NCBI GenBank assembly: GCA_900696485.1
Contig: CAADGG010000109.1
Location: forward strand, 1 to 64,000
Length of the DNA stretch: 64,000 nt
Origin: an uncultured Pseudomonadota bacterium
GTDB lineage: Bacteria; Myxococcota_A; UBA9160; PR03
Reading direction: 5' to 3'
Under the pieces are notes generated by a model. The model saw only the letters and a list, made by a program, of their open reading frames with translations. It searched no databases and was not told the origin of the DNA. Shown here one piece after another: positions 1-10,653 of the stretch. The first letter of the stretch is position 1, and the number at the start of each line of letters is the position of its first letter. The translations under genes were made by a program, and so were the position numbers.

Positions 1-22
1 GCCCGGCCCCTTGGTCGACGCG

Positions 23-2476
23 TCATTCTTTCGCGTCGACTCCGGACGCGGCGGCAGGAACGGCGGCCGGAAGCGGACTGCGCCGCGGGAGCGGGGCTCG
101 CCGCGGGGTCGGTGCTTCGCCCTCGAGCGCGGCGGTCAGCACCTCCTCCATGTGCGACGCCGCAATGAACTCGAGCTGGCGGCGCGCCTCGCGCGGGATC
201 TCGTCGAGATCGGGCAGATTGCGCTCCGGCACGATCACCCGGCTCACCCCCGCGCGCAACGCCGCGAGCGCCTTCTCCCGCACGCCCCCCACCGGCAGCA
301 CGCGACCACGCAACGTCACTTCCCCGGTCATCGCCACATCGGCCCGGACCGGGCGTCCGATGGCGAGCGACACCAACGCGGTCGCGAGCGTGATGCCGGC
401 CGACGGTCCGTCCTTCGGGATCCCGCCGGCGGGGACGTGCACGTGCACCTGGCGACGCGCGAGCGCCGCGTCATCGATGCCGGCACGGGCGAGGTAGGCG
501 CGCGCCCAGGTCAGCGCCGCCTGTCCGGATTCCTTCATGACGTCACCGAGCTGGCCGGTCAACACCAGGCCCTGGCCCGGTGTCGTCTCCACCTCGACAC
601 GCAACATCTCACCACCGTGCTCCGTCCACGCAAGGCCGTTGGCGACGCCGATCTCACCGGCGCCCTGCAGCTCCTCTGCGAGATAGCGCGGAGCCCCGAG
701 CAGACTCGGCAGCAAGCGCGCGCTCACACGGACGCGGCGCTCATCTCCTTCGGCCGCACGACGCGCGATCTTCCGGCAGATCGCCGCGACCTGGCGCTCG
801 AGATTGCGCACGCCGGCTTCGGCGGTATAGCCGGACACCAAGCGTCCGATCGCACTGCTCGCCCACTGGATGCGATCCGGCGGCAGACCATGCTCCACCA
901 TCTGACGGGGAATCAGGAAGGAACCGGCGATCCCCGCCTTTTCCTCCGGCGTGTAGCCCGCCAGCCGGATCACCTCCATCCGGTCGCGCAGCGGCCCGGG
1001 GATCGGATCGATCAGGTTCGCGGTCGTGATCCACATCACGCGCGAGAGATCGAAGGGCGTGTTCAGGTAGTGATCGCTGAACTTCGCGTTCTGTTCGGGG
1101 TCCAGCACCTCGAGCAGCGCCGAAGCCGGGTCACCCCGGAAATCGTTGCCGAGCTTGTCGATCTCATCGAGCATGAACACCGGGTTGCGGGTGCCGGCCT
1201 GGCGCAGCCCCTGCAGGATGCGACCCGGCAACGCGCCGACGTAGGTGCGCCGGTGGCCGCGAATCTCGGCCTCGTCGCGCACGCCCCCGAGTGACACCCG
1301 CACGAACTCCCGTCCCATGGCCCGCGCGATCGAGCGCCCGAGCGACGTCTTGCCGACGCCGGGCGGCCCGACCAGACAGAGGATGGGACCCTGCGCATCG
1401 GGCCGGAGCTTGCGCACGCCCAGGTGCTCGAGGATCCGATCCTTGATGCGCTCGAGGTGTGCGTGGTCGGCATCGAGGATGTTGCGCGCCTCGTGCAGGT
1501 CGATCCGATCCGGCGACGAGACGGCCCACGGCAGCTCCACCATCCAGTCGAGGAAACCACGCAGGACCTGCGCCTCGGGACCCTCGGGGTGCATGCGTTC
1601 GAGCCGCTGGAGCTGCCGGAACGCCTCGGTCTCCGCCTCCTCCGGCAGCTGCGCGGCGCGTAGCTTCTCCCGGTACTCCTCGATCTCCTCGAAGCGTGGA
1701 TCCCCGTCTCCGAGTTCGGCCTGGATCGCGCGCAACTGCTCGCGCAGGAACTGTTCTCGGTGGCCGCGCGTCAGTTCTTCCTTGGCCTGCGACTGGATCT
1801 CCGCCTGCACGGCAGAGACCTCGAGTTCGCGACGCAGCAATGCATCCACACGACGCAGCCGCGCCAGCGGATCACAGATCTCGAGGACTTCCTGGGCATG
1901 CGCGAGACGCAGCTTCAGATTCGAGGCGACCAGGTCGGCAAGCCGCCCCGGCTCCTGGACGTTCTGGGCGACGGCGAGAACTTCGGGCGGCAGGTTCTTC
2001 AGCGCCAGCAGTTCTTCCACGCGCGAACGGACCGCGCGCATCACCGCTTCGATCTCTACGGACCACGCGGGCTCGCGATCGGCGTCGAGCGACTGCACGC
2101 GGGCACGAATCGCACAGCTCTCTTCCGTCTCGGAGTACGACTCGACGCGAGTGCGGGCGAGCCCCTGCACCAATGCCTTCACGCGACCGTCGGGAAGCCG
2201 CATCGAACGCATCACCATGGCGACGGTTCCGAAGCGGTGGAGATCGTCGGGGTCCGGCTCCTCGAGGTCGACGTCCCGCTGTGCCACGAGCAGCACGAAG
2301 CGGTCGGCCGCCAGCGCATCGTCGACGGCCCGGACCGAACGATCGCGGCCGAGAAACAGCGGCAGCGCCATGTACGGAAAGACCACGAATTGGCGCAGCG
2401 GAACGACCGGCAACTCGTCGGGCAGATCGATGGGATCGTGGGACTCTTGCATGCTCCCCCATCGTCCCGAAGGCAT
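23..2476 (-). CDS. lon: ATP-dependent protease Lon
   Basis: Cytosolic AAA+ serine protease that degrades misfolded and regulatory proteins. The 817-residue product has the family layout: an N-terminal LAN domain beginning near LPVVPLRQFVVFPYM, a helical region, an ATPase with Walker A GPPGVGKTS and Walker B VFMLDEIDKLG, and a C-terminal protease with the catalytic serine in PKDGPSAGITLATAL and the lysine in VREKALAA. Length is normal and both active centres are intact, so it should be functional. It is transcribed leftward, and its upstream side abuts a long palindrome that separates it from the thioesterase gene. Identification is firm from motifs alone. Confidence 0.97.
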   Translation of the reverse strand: MPSGRWGSMQESHDPIDLPDELPVVPLRQFVVFPYMALPLFLGRDRSVRAVDDALAADRFVLLVAQRDVDLEEPDPDDLHRFGTVAMVMRSMRLPDGRVKALVQGLARTRVESYSETEESCAIRARVQSLDADREPAWSVEIEAVMRAVRSRVEELLALKNLPPEVLAVAQNVQEPGRLADLVASNLKLRLAHAQEVLEICDPLARLRRVDALLRRELEVSAVQAEIQSQAKEELTRGHREQFLREQLRAIQAELGDGDPRFEEIEEYREKLRAAQLPEEAETEAFRQLQRLERMHPEGPEAQVLRGFLDWMVELPWAVSSPDRIDLHEARNILDADHAHLERIKDRILEHLGVRKLRPDAQGPILCLVGPPGVGKTSLGRSIARAMGREFVRVSLGGVRDEAEIRGHRRTYVGALPGRILQGLRQAGTRNPVFMLDEIDKLGNDFRGDPASALLEVLDPEQNAKFSDHYLNTPFDLSRVMWITTANLIDPIPGPLRDRMEVIRLAGYTPEEKAGIAGSFLIPRQMVEHGLPPDRIQWASSAIGRLVSGYTAEAGVRNLERQVAAICRKIARRAAEGDERRVRVSARLLPSLLGAPRYLAEELQGAGEIGVANGLAWTEHGGEMLRVEVETTPGQGLVLTGQLGDVMKESGQAALTWARAYLARAGIDDAALARRQVHVHVPAGGIPKDGPSAGITLATALVSLAIGRPVRADVAMTGEVTLRGRVLPVGGVREKALAALRAGVSRVIVPERNLPDLDEIPREARRQLEFIAASHMEEVLTAALEGEAPTPRRAPLPRRSPLPAAVPAAASGVDAKE

Positions 2477-2488
2477 GCGCGCTTGAGC

Positions 2489-2575
2489 GCCGTCAAGAAA
2501 GGGGTCGGGTTGGATTCGTCAACTTTTCCCTTCGGGAAAAGTTGACGAATCCAACCCGACCCCTTTCTTGACGGC
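2489..2575. repeat. Long perfect inverted repeat, copy 1
   Basis: Arms of 42 bp (2489-2530 and 2534-2575) are perfectly complementary around a 3-nt loop. The outer part of each arm reads GTCAAGAAAGGGGTCGGGTT and the inner part ends in AACTTTTCCC. It fills the gap between lon and the thioesterase stop codon, which it touches. A close relative lies at 14612-14703. It could form a strong hairpin at the RNA or DNA level; the two-copy, intergenic, sequence-conserved pattern resembles REP-type palindromes rather than an ordinary terminator. Confidence 0.9.
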
Positions 2576-3471
2576 TATTCGGAACGGTCCTCGGAGCGGT
2601 GGACGGGGCGCACGAGGCCCTCCTGCGCGACGGACGCGACGAGGCGGCCGTCGCGGGCGAAGATGCTCCCGCGGGCGAAGCCGCGCGCGCCGCTGGCAGC
2701 CGGGCTGTCCTGGACGTAGAGCAGCCATTCATCGACGCGGACCGGCCGATGGAACCACAACGCGTGATCGATGCTCGCCACCATCAGCGGCCCGAGCGCA
2801 CCGCGGCGGCCGTGCGGCAGGACCACGTTGTCGAGCAGCGTCATGTCCGACATGTACGTGAGCAGCTGCAGATGCTGACTCGGATCCTCGCCGATCCGGC
2901 ACGGGATGCGGAACCACACGAGGTTGATCCCGTGGCGCGCTCCGCCTCCGAAGTACGTCGGCAGATCGACGTGCCGCGTGTCGACGGCGCGCTTCTGAGA
3001 CACCCAGTGCCGATCGGCCTCGGGAATGGCGTCGGCGTACCGCTCGACCAGCTCTTCACGGGTCGGCAAGGACTCGGGATCGGGCGCGTCCGGCATCGCC
3101 ATCTGATGCTCGTAGCCACGCTCGTCGATCTGGAACGAGATCGATGCGTCGAAGATCGCCTTGCCGCGCTGCAGGGCGGTCACGTGGCGGGTCGAGAACG
3201 ATCGCCCATCGCGCAGCCGGGTAACCGTGTAGATCACCGGCACGGTCGGGTCGCCCGCGCGCAGGAAGTAGCCGTGCAGCGAATGGGCGCGCCGCTCGTC
3301 TCGGACGGTGCGGCTCGCCGCCACCAACGACTGGGCCGCCACCTGTCCGCCGAAGATCCGGCCCGGGCGACCGCTCTCGTTCCGCCCGCGATAGAGGTCG
3401 ACATCGATCTCCTCGACATCGAGCAGATGCAGCAGGTGATCGATCAATCGGCGGTCGGCGTCGCTGTTCAT
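2575..3471 (-). CDS. tesB: Acyl-CoA thioesterase II (TesB-like)
   Basis: Hydrolyses acyl-CoA to free fatty acid and CoA in the cytoplasm. The 298-residue protein has the double hot-dog layout of TesB: an N-terminal half with RIFGGQVAAQSLVAA and SLHGYFLRAGDP, and a C-terminal half with MVASIDHALWFHRP (the Asp of the TesB active site), a small polar residue in DSPAASGARGFARG and the Gln in SVAQEGL. The ATG at 3471 was chosen because the protein then begins with MNSDADRRLIDHLLHLLDVE, a normal TesB N-terminus. The open frame continues upstream but matches nothing. It is the last gene before the palindrome. Confidence 0.92.
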   Translation of the reverse strand: MNSDADRRLIDHLLHLLDVEEIDVDLYRGRNESGRPGRIFGGQVAAQSLVAASRTVRDERRAHSLHGYFLRAGDPTVPVIYTVTRLRDGRSFSTRHVTALQRGKAIFDASISFQIDERGYEHQMAMPDAPDPESLPTREELVERYADAIPEADRHWVSQKRAVDTRHVDLPTYFGGGARHGINLVWFRIPCRIGEDPSQHLQLLTYMSDMTLLDNVVLPHGRRGALGPLMVASIDHALWFHRPVRVDEWLLYVQDSPAASGARGFARGSIFARDGRLVASVAQEGLVRPVHRSEDRSE

Positions 3472-3571
3472 GACCAGCGGACGGAGCACGCAGTGCGCGA
3501 GCGGGTGAGGGCCAAGGAAACCTCCGATTCTGCGATTCGACCGTCCGATCCGATCTTCGTGCTGGATCGTG

Positions 3572-5719
3572 CTATTCGATCGAAACCATCTGGCCGCTTC
3601 GGATGCCGACCAGGAACGGCCGTTTCGCGGCATTGCCGTCGTTCGCGAACGATGTGGGACCCGAGACTCCCGGGTAGCGGGTCGTCGTCCGCAACGCATC
3701 GCGCAGCGCGCTGCGCTCGGTCGCGCCGCGGGAGAGCTGCCACGCCACCAGGTTGACGGCGTCGAACCCCTGGGCCGCGAAGACGCTTCCCTCCCGGCCG
3801 AACCCGCTGCGATAGCGGCGTGCAAAGTCCTGCACGAGCGGCGCCGGGTGCGAGGGATCGAAGGACGACGTGAAGAAGAAGCCCTCCATGCGTGTCCCGC
3901 CCTGGCGCAGGAGCTCCGCGTGGGACCAGGCACTGGGTCCGAACAGCACGACGCGTTCGACTCCCTCACGCACCAGTTGCGGGAGCAGCAGGCCGATCGT
4001 GTCCGGCGCGTCCGGAACGAACAGCGCGTCGAAATCCACGATGGGTGGCAATGCGTCTGGCTCCGGATCGCTCCAGGCGAAGCCGCGTCCCGACAGCGGG
4101 ATCGCGGCGCGACCGGGTGCCGGCTCGCCGGCCGCCGCCGAACGATCCGGCGCCGGATCGTTCGCGGCTTCGATCAGGCCCGCGTCGCGTTGCTGCAGAC
4201 GGGCGCGCTGCTCGGCGTCGAGCAGGGTCCAGCCGACGAGCTGCCGGATCGGGCCACTGAGATCGCGGCTTCCCGGCACGTAGCCGGCGACGCCGACGAC
4301 CCGCGCGCCGCGCGCTTCGATCGCCTGCCACAGCAGCGCCTCGAACTCCCGGCCGTAGTCGTCCTTGGGATAGAGGATCGCGATGCGCTGCAGCCCGAGG
4401 TCGCGCACGACATGGTCGGCCAGCACCTCCGCCTCCGCGTCACGCGTCAGCGCCAGGCGAAAGACCTCCGGGCCGCTTCTCGCCACGGCCTCGTGTCGCG
4501 TGAGCGCGAGCAGGGGCACGCCGGTCTCGACGGCTGCCTCCGCCGCCGCGTGCACCTCCTCACTCAGCAGCGGGCCGATCACGGCGCGGACCTCCGGCTG
4601 CGCGGCCAGCGCGCGCACGGCCGCCGCCGCCCCGTCCGGCGTCCCCCCCGTGTCTCGCACGAGCACGCGCAGCCCGCCTCCCGGCGCGGGCGCCGGCGCG
4701 GAGCGTGAGCCCGCGGCCGGCGACCCCGGAGGTGCCGATCCCGACGAACCGTCAGGCGGCCCGAACAGGCCCGCAGCGAGAAGGATGCCGGTCAGGGTCT
4801 CTTCGGCGACCGCCGCGAACGGGCCGCTCAGCGGCAGCGCCACGCCGATCGCGCCGGAGAGCTGATGCGGATCCGGCAGTGCGAACTGGCCGTCCAACTC
4901 ACCGAGCATCGGGGGGACCGCGACGCGCGATTCGGGGGCTGCACGGCCGCCGAGCGCGGCGGACAGCCGCTCGCGGCGTGCAGCGTCCTCCGCCACCAGC
5001 GGGGCGCGCTCGGCGCGCGCGAGGGCTCGCCGCGCGAGGCCACTGTCATGCTCCTGCAGCGCCCGCTCCCCGATCGCGATCCAGAGCAGGGCGGCCGAGT
5101 CCCGCTGGCCGAGCCGCTCGACGATCTGCAGCAGCGTCTCGGTCGAGAGTTCGTCGAGCGCGCGGGCCAGGCGGGCGTCGATCTCCGCCGTCTGGCCGGC
5201 CGGGGTGTCGTCGCGCAGTCGGCCGAGCGCCTCCACCTCGATCACGGGATCCCCGAGGCTCCGCGCGAGGTCGGCGATCAGACGGGCCGCCCGCGGCCGC
5301 TCGTCGTCGCGCAGCAGACCGAGACGAACCCGCTGCGCTTCCCGCCACGCCGTCTTCTCGTCACCGCGCTCCCGGGCCAGCTCGGCGAGTTCGAGGCGCA
5401 CGGCATCGACGCGATCGCCCCGCGGCTGACGCACCAGCGCGTCGCGCAATGGGCGCTCGGCGGCGGCCGGGTTCTCGTCGGAGCGCTCGAGGCGGGCGAG
5501 CGCCAGCGCCGCGTCATCGAACAGAGGGCTTCCCGGATGACTGCGCAAGAACGCGACGAGACGGCCGCGACCGATCTCGGGGCTTTCTTCGGCTCCGCGC
5601 AGGGCGGCATCGAGTGCCCGGCGATCCGCCGCGGCCCCGCCCCGGGCCCCGGGCAGCACGGCGCATCCGAGCGCCCACGGTCCGAGCAGCCACAGGACGA
5701 CGACGGCACGACGCCGCAT
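3572..5719 (-). CDS. LppC/LpoA-like periplasmic-binding-fold lipoprotein
   Basis: The 715-residue envelope protein has an N-terminal signal segment (LLGPWALGCAVLPGARG) with a possible lipobox Cys, an alpha-helical TPR-like N-terminal half rich in Arg/Ala/Leu, and a C-terminal type-1 periplasmic-binding fold (starting near IGVALPLSGPFAAVAEETLTG). This two-part layout is that of LppC/LpoA, the outer-membrane activator of penicillin-binding proteins; family membership is inferred from layout and fold. Its ATG overlaps the dnaJ stop by one base (TGATG), which implies translational coupling to the chaperone operon. A proline/glycine/serine-rich insertion follows the start of the binding fold. A branched-chain-amino-acid binding protein is a less likely alternative. 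Confidence 0.8.
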   Translation of the reverse strand: MRRRAVVVLWLLGPWALGCAVLPGARGGAAADRRALDAALRGAEESPEIGRGRLVAFLRSHPGSPLFDDAALALARLERSDENPAAAERPLRDALVRQPRGDRVDAVRLELAELARERGDEKTAWREAQRVRLGLLRDDERPRAARLIADLARSLGDPVIEVEALGRLRDDTPAGQTAEIDARLARALDELSTETLLQIVERLGQRDSAALLWIAIGERALQEHDSGLARRALARAERAPLVAEDAARRERLSAALGGRAAPESRVAVPPMLGELDGQFALPDPHQLSGAIGVALPLSGPFAAVAEETLTGILLAAGLFGPPDGSSGSAPPGSPAAGSRSAPAPAPGGGLRVLVRDTGGTPDGAAAAVRALAAQPEVRAVIGPLLSEEVHAAAEAAVETGVPLLALTRHEAVARSGPEVFRLALTRDAEAEVLADHVVRDLGLQRIAILYPKDDYGREFEALLWQAIEARGARVVGVAGYVPGSRDLSGPIRQLVGWTLLDAEQRARLQQRDAGLIEAANDPAPDRSAAAGEPAPGRAAIPLSGRGFAWSDPEPDALPPIVDFDALFVPDAPDTIGLLLPQLVREGVERVVLFGPSAWSHAELLRQGGTRMEGFFFTSSFDPSHPAPLVQDFARRYRSGFGREGSVFAAQGFDAVNLVAWQLSRGATERSALRDALRTTTRYPGVSGPTSFANDGNAAKRPFLVGIRSGQMVSIE

Positions 5720-6843
5720 CAGCTGAGGACGTCGCGCAGCTTGTCGAGGAAGCCCTTGGTCACTGGAGACACCTCGGCTCCACTCTCCTCGGCGAACTGC
5801 TCGAGCAGCTCCCGCTGGCGCTGGGTCAGCTTCGTCGGAACCTCGACGAAGATCTGCACCAGCACGTCGCCGCGCGAGCGGGCGCCGAGGCCCGGCAGGC
5901 CTTCGCCAGCCAACCGGAGGACGCGGCCGGACTGCGTCCCTTCCGGGATCCGCATCGTCACCCGACCTTCGAGCGTCGGCACCTCGATCTCGGCGCCGAG
6001 CGCGGCCTGCACGAACTGCACCGGTACCTGGCAATGCAGATCCGGACCATCGCGTGTGAAGAAGGGATCCGGACGCACGGCGACGTCGACGTAGAGATCG
6101 CCGGGCGGACCGCCTTCGAGACCGGCTTCGCCCTCCCCGGCCAGTCGCAGGCGGGTGCCGTGCTCGACACCGGCGGGGATCCGCACCGACAGCGTCTGCT
6201 GGCTCTCGACGCGGCCCTGGCCGCGACACGACGGACAGCGCTCGCGCACCACCTCGCCGGCGCCGCCGCAGGCATCGCACGGCCGGCTGATCCGGAAGAA
6301 GCCCTGCTGGAACATCAGCTGGCCGGTTCCGCGACAGCGGCCGCACGTCTCGGGCTGGGTTCCGGCGCGAGCCCCCGAACCGCTGCAGCTGCCACAGGGC
6401 CGCATCTTCGGGATCGACAGCTTCGCATCCTTGCCGGTGAGCACTTCGCGCAGCTCGAGGTCGAGCTGATAACGAAGATCCGCGCCGCGCCGCCCGCGGC
6501 CGCGCCGGCGCGCCCCGCCGCCGCCACGCGTTCCGAACAGGTCCCCGAACAGATCGTTCAGCACATCGCCGAACGCTCCCATGTCGCCGAAATCGGAGAA
6601 GCCCGGCCCCCCGCCGGCCGCGACGCCCTCGTGACCGAAGCGGTCGTAGGCACGCCGTTTTTCGGGGTCCGCCAGCACGGCGTACGCCTCCGACGCCTCC
6701 TTGAACTTCTCCTCGGCCTCGGGGTCGTCGGGATTGCGATCAGGGTGGTACTGGAGCGCCAGCTTCCGGTAGGCCTTCTTCAGACCGTCCGCGTCCGCGG
6801 AGCGATCGACGCCCAGCACCTCGTAATAGTCTCGTTTGGCCAA
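5719..6843 (-). CDS. dnaJ: Chaperone protein DnaJ (Hsp40)
   Basis: Co-chaperone that delivers unfolded clients to DnaK and stimulates its ATPase. The 374-residue type I DnaJ shows a J domain with HPD (ALQYHPDRNP), a Gly/Phe-rich linker (GGGPGFSDFGDMGAFG), four CxxCxGxG zinc motifs (CGSCSGSG, CGRCRGTG, CDACGGAG, CPSCRGQG) and a normal C-terminal substrate-binding region. All catalytic features are intact. It lies downstream of dnaK in the hrcA-grpE-dnaK-dnaJ order and is coupled to the LppC-like gene by a one-base overlap. Confidence 0.97.
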   Translation of the reverse strand: MAKRDYYEVLGVDRSADADGLKKAYRKLALQYHPDRNPDDPEAEEKFKEASEAYAVLADPEKRRAYDRFGHEGVAAGGGPGFSDFGDMGAFGDVLNDLFGDLFGTRGGGGARRRGRGRRGADLRYQLDLELREVLTGKDAKLSIPKMRPCGSCSGSGARAGTQPETCGRCRGTGQLMFQQGFFRISRPCDACGGAGEVVRERCPSCRGQGRVESQQTLSVRIPAGVEHGTRLRLAGEGEAGLEGGPPGDLYVDVAVRPDPFFTRDGPDLHCQVPVQFVQAALGAEIEVPTLEGRVTMRIPEGTQSGRVLRLAGEGLPGLGARSRGDVLVQIFVEVPTKLTQRQRELLEQFAEESGAEVSPVTKGFLDKLRDVLS

Positions 6844-6931
6844 CGACCGCCCCCGCTGGGAAAATCGACGGCAAGCCTAGGCACTCGAGAGCGACGCGCA
6901 ACGGGTGGCGGGGTCCGCTTGCCGGGCGGCG

Positions 6932-8761
<1,830 letters not shown>

Positions 8762-8808
8762 CGCTCGGGGCCCCTCTGGGCTTCCGGGGACCCCACTGCG
8801 CGGTCCCG

Positions 8809-9483
8809 TCAGCCGTCGTTCGCTTGGTTTCCGGTGTCCGCTCCATCGGGCAGCTTCGAGACCACGACGCGGGCCGGACGCAGCAATCGGGCCCGCAGCT
8901 GATAGCCCCGCTGGAACACTTCCACGACCGTACCCGGCGGCTGCGAGCCATCGGGTACCTGTGCCATCGCCTCGTGCAACGCGGGATCGAAAGGCTGGCC
9001 CAGCGCCTCGATCGGAGTCACACCGTGCTTGGCGAGCACGCTAAGGAGCTCACGCAACACGAGCTCGACCCCCTCGAGAAGCCCGGACGTCGCCTCCTTC
9101 CCACTCTTGCGAGCGTGATCGACGGCACGTTCCAGGTTATCGACCGAAGGCAACAGGTCCTTGACGAGATTCTGATGCCCGAAGTGATGGGCCTCCTCCC
9201 GCTCCTTCAGCGCGCGCTTGCGGAAGTTGTCGAGATCGGCCGCAAGTCGCAGGATCCTGTCCCCGGCCTCCGCCAACTCCTGCTCGAGCGCAGCGATGCG
9301 GGCTTCGTGGGCCCCGGAGGTCGCCGCGTCCGGGTCGTCGCCGGCCTCCTCCGCGCGCCGTTGCGCCGCCCGCTCCTCGATCGACCGGGCCGCTTCGCGC
9401 ATGGCCTCCTCGAGCTCCGGACTGGTTTCGAGGCCCGCCGCCTGCGAGTCGTCCTCCGGATCCCACGACTTCTCGTCACTCAT
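8809..9483 (-). CDS. grpE: Nucleotide exchange factor GrpE
   Basis: Exchanges ADP for ATP on DnaK. The 224-residue product has a long acidic/helical N-terminus, the GrpE signature region (AADLDNFRKRALKEREEAHHFGHQNLVKDLLP, quoted in part: DNFRKRALKEREE) and the C-terminal beta domain with LHEAMAQVPD and GTVVEVFQRGY. Its start codon overlaps the end of hrcA by four bases, so the two are probably translationally coupled. The position between hrcA and dnaK is the common arrangement of HrcA-controlled chaperone operons. Confidence 0.95.
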   Translation of the reverse strand: MSDEKSWDPEDDSQAAGLETSPELEEAMREAARSIEERAAQRRAEEAGDDPDAATSGAHEARIAALEQELAEAGDRILRLAADLDNFRKRALKEREEAHHFGHQNLVKDLLPSVDNLERAVDHARKSGKEATSGLLEGVELVLRELLSVLAKHGVTPIEALGQPFDPALHEAMAQVPDGSQPPGTVVEVFQRGYQLRARLLRPARVVVSKLPDGADTGNQANDG

Positions 9484-10562
9484 GTCGATAGCTTCCTCGT
9501 CACGAGTTCAGAGAGATAGCCGACCAAACCCATCACGCGCGCATAGTCCATCCGCCGCGGGCCGATCACCCCGAGCACGCCGGACGCTCCGCCGCTCCCA
9601 TACGGTGCGGCGACCAGCGCGAGCTGGCGCAGACCAGGCTCCCCCAGCTCCTCTCCCAGCGCAAACGTCACGCCCCCGGCCCCGAGCACGCGTTCGACCA
9701 GTTGCAACAACGCCTGGCGCGTCTCGATCGCGGCCAGCAGCTCCTTGACGCGCCCGGCATCCTGGAACTCCGGCTGGTCGAGCAACGCGAGCCACGTCGC
9801 GATGACGAGATCCCCCGGCGGGCTGCTCCCCCCCTCGCCAGGTCCGTCCTCGCCGGGCAGGGCCCGCAGTGCGAGCCGCTGGGCCCGTTCGAGCACGCCC
9901 TCCGCCCGCGAGCGCAGCGACGCGACCTCGCGGGCGAGCCGGTCGCGCGTCTCGGTGAGGGTGCAGCCGGCGAACCGCTCGTTCAGCACGGCCGCCAAGC
10001 CATCGAGCTCCCGCTGGCCGCCGGAAGCCTCGTCCTCGACCACGCGGCGCAGCATCTCGCCGCTCTCCGCGACCACCAGCGCCAGCACCCGGCTCGCCGA
10101 CAGTCGCACCAGCGACAGGTGGCGCAGCACCAGCTCCTCGGCTCGCGGCACGACGACGAAGCCGAGCTGCCGGGTCCGCTCGGAGAGGAGTCTCGAGGCG
10201 ACCCGGATCAGCGCGGCAGGATCCGGCTCCTCGATCCCGGCGGCCAGGTCACGTCGCTCGAACTCATCGACCCCGCGTGGCGAGACGCCATCCACGAACA
10301 CCCGCAAGCCGAGCGCGGTCGGCATCCGGCCAGCCGACGCGTGCGGCTTCTCGAGCAAGCCGAGTTCCGCCAGCTCCGCCATCGTGTTGCGAATCGACGC
10401 CGCGGAGAGCGGAATCGAGAGCACCTCGCTGAGGCTGCGCGAGCCGACCGGAGCGGCATCGCCGACATAGCGCGCGATCAGCGCACGCAGCACCAACGCC
10501 TGGCGCCCCGTCAGCGCGGGAAATCGGCTCGCAGGACTTTCGGTCATGGCTCGAGGGTCCAA
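9480..10562 (-). CDS. hrcA: Heat-inducible transcription repressor HrcA
   Basis: Repressor of class I heat-shock operons; normally binds CIRCE and is kept active by GroEL. The 360-residue protein has the N-terminal winged helix (TGRQALVLRALIARYVGDAAPVGS, quoted in part: RALIARYVGDAAPVGS), followed by IPLSAASIRNTMAELAELG and ASAGRMPTALGLRVFVDG, all typical of HrcA. The TTG at 10562 is preferred because AGGGGG lies five bases upstream; an in-frame ATG at 10547 has no such site. First gene of the chaperone operon. No canonical CIRCE palindrome was found upstream; a tandem repeat at 10580-10609 occupies the expected place. Confidence 0.93.
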   Translation of the reverse strand: MDPRAMTESPASRFPALTGRQALVLRALIARYVGDAAPVGSRSLSEVLSIPLSAASIRNTMAELAELGLLEKPHASAGRMPTALGLRVFVDGVSPRGVDEFERRDLAAGIEEPDPAALIRVASRLLSERTRQLGFVVVPRAEELVLRHLSLVRLSASRVLALVVAESGEMLRRVVEDEASGGQRELDGLAAVLNERFAGCTLTETRDRLAREVASLRSRAEGVLERAQRLALRALPGEDGPGEGGSSPPGDLVIATWLALLDQPEFQDAGRVKELLAAIETRQALLQLVERVLGAGGVTFALGEELGEPGLRQLALVAAPYGSGGASGVLGVIGPRRMDYARVMGLVGYLSELVTRKLST

Positions 10563-10579
10563 CGCAACCCCCTGGAATT

Positions 10580-10609
10580 CCGATCGGAGTTGGCCCGATC
10601 GGAGTTAGC
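10580..10609 (-). promoter_or_regulatory. 15-bp tandem repeat in the hrcA promoter region
   Basis: Two adjacent copies of CCGATCGGAGTT(G/A)GC (10580-10594 and 10595-10609) differ by one base and lie 18-47 bp upstream of the hrcA start. Each copy contains the small palindrome CCGATCGG. The position suggests a regulatory site for the chaperone operon, but no known protein is implied by the sequence. Confidence 0.5.
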
Positions 10610-10653
10610 CAACGAGCGGGGATCGCGCCAGCCGCAGCCGTCGCCGCGTGCCG

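Noticed and set aside
5720..6346. N-terminal extension making a 924-codon frame of the LppC-like gene
   Set aside because: The extra part is an Arg/Gly-rich shadow of dnaJ in another frame; the ATG at 5719 gives a signal peptide and couples to dnaJ.
10562..10653. Possible CIRCE element upstream of hrcA
   Set aside because: No TTAGCACTC-N9-GAGTGCTAA or close variant can be found on either strand; only the 15-bp tandem repeat is present.
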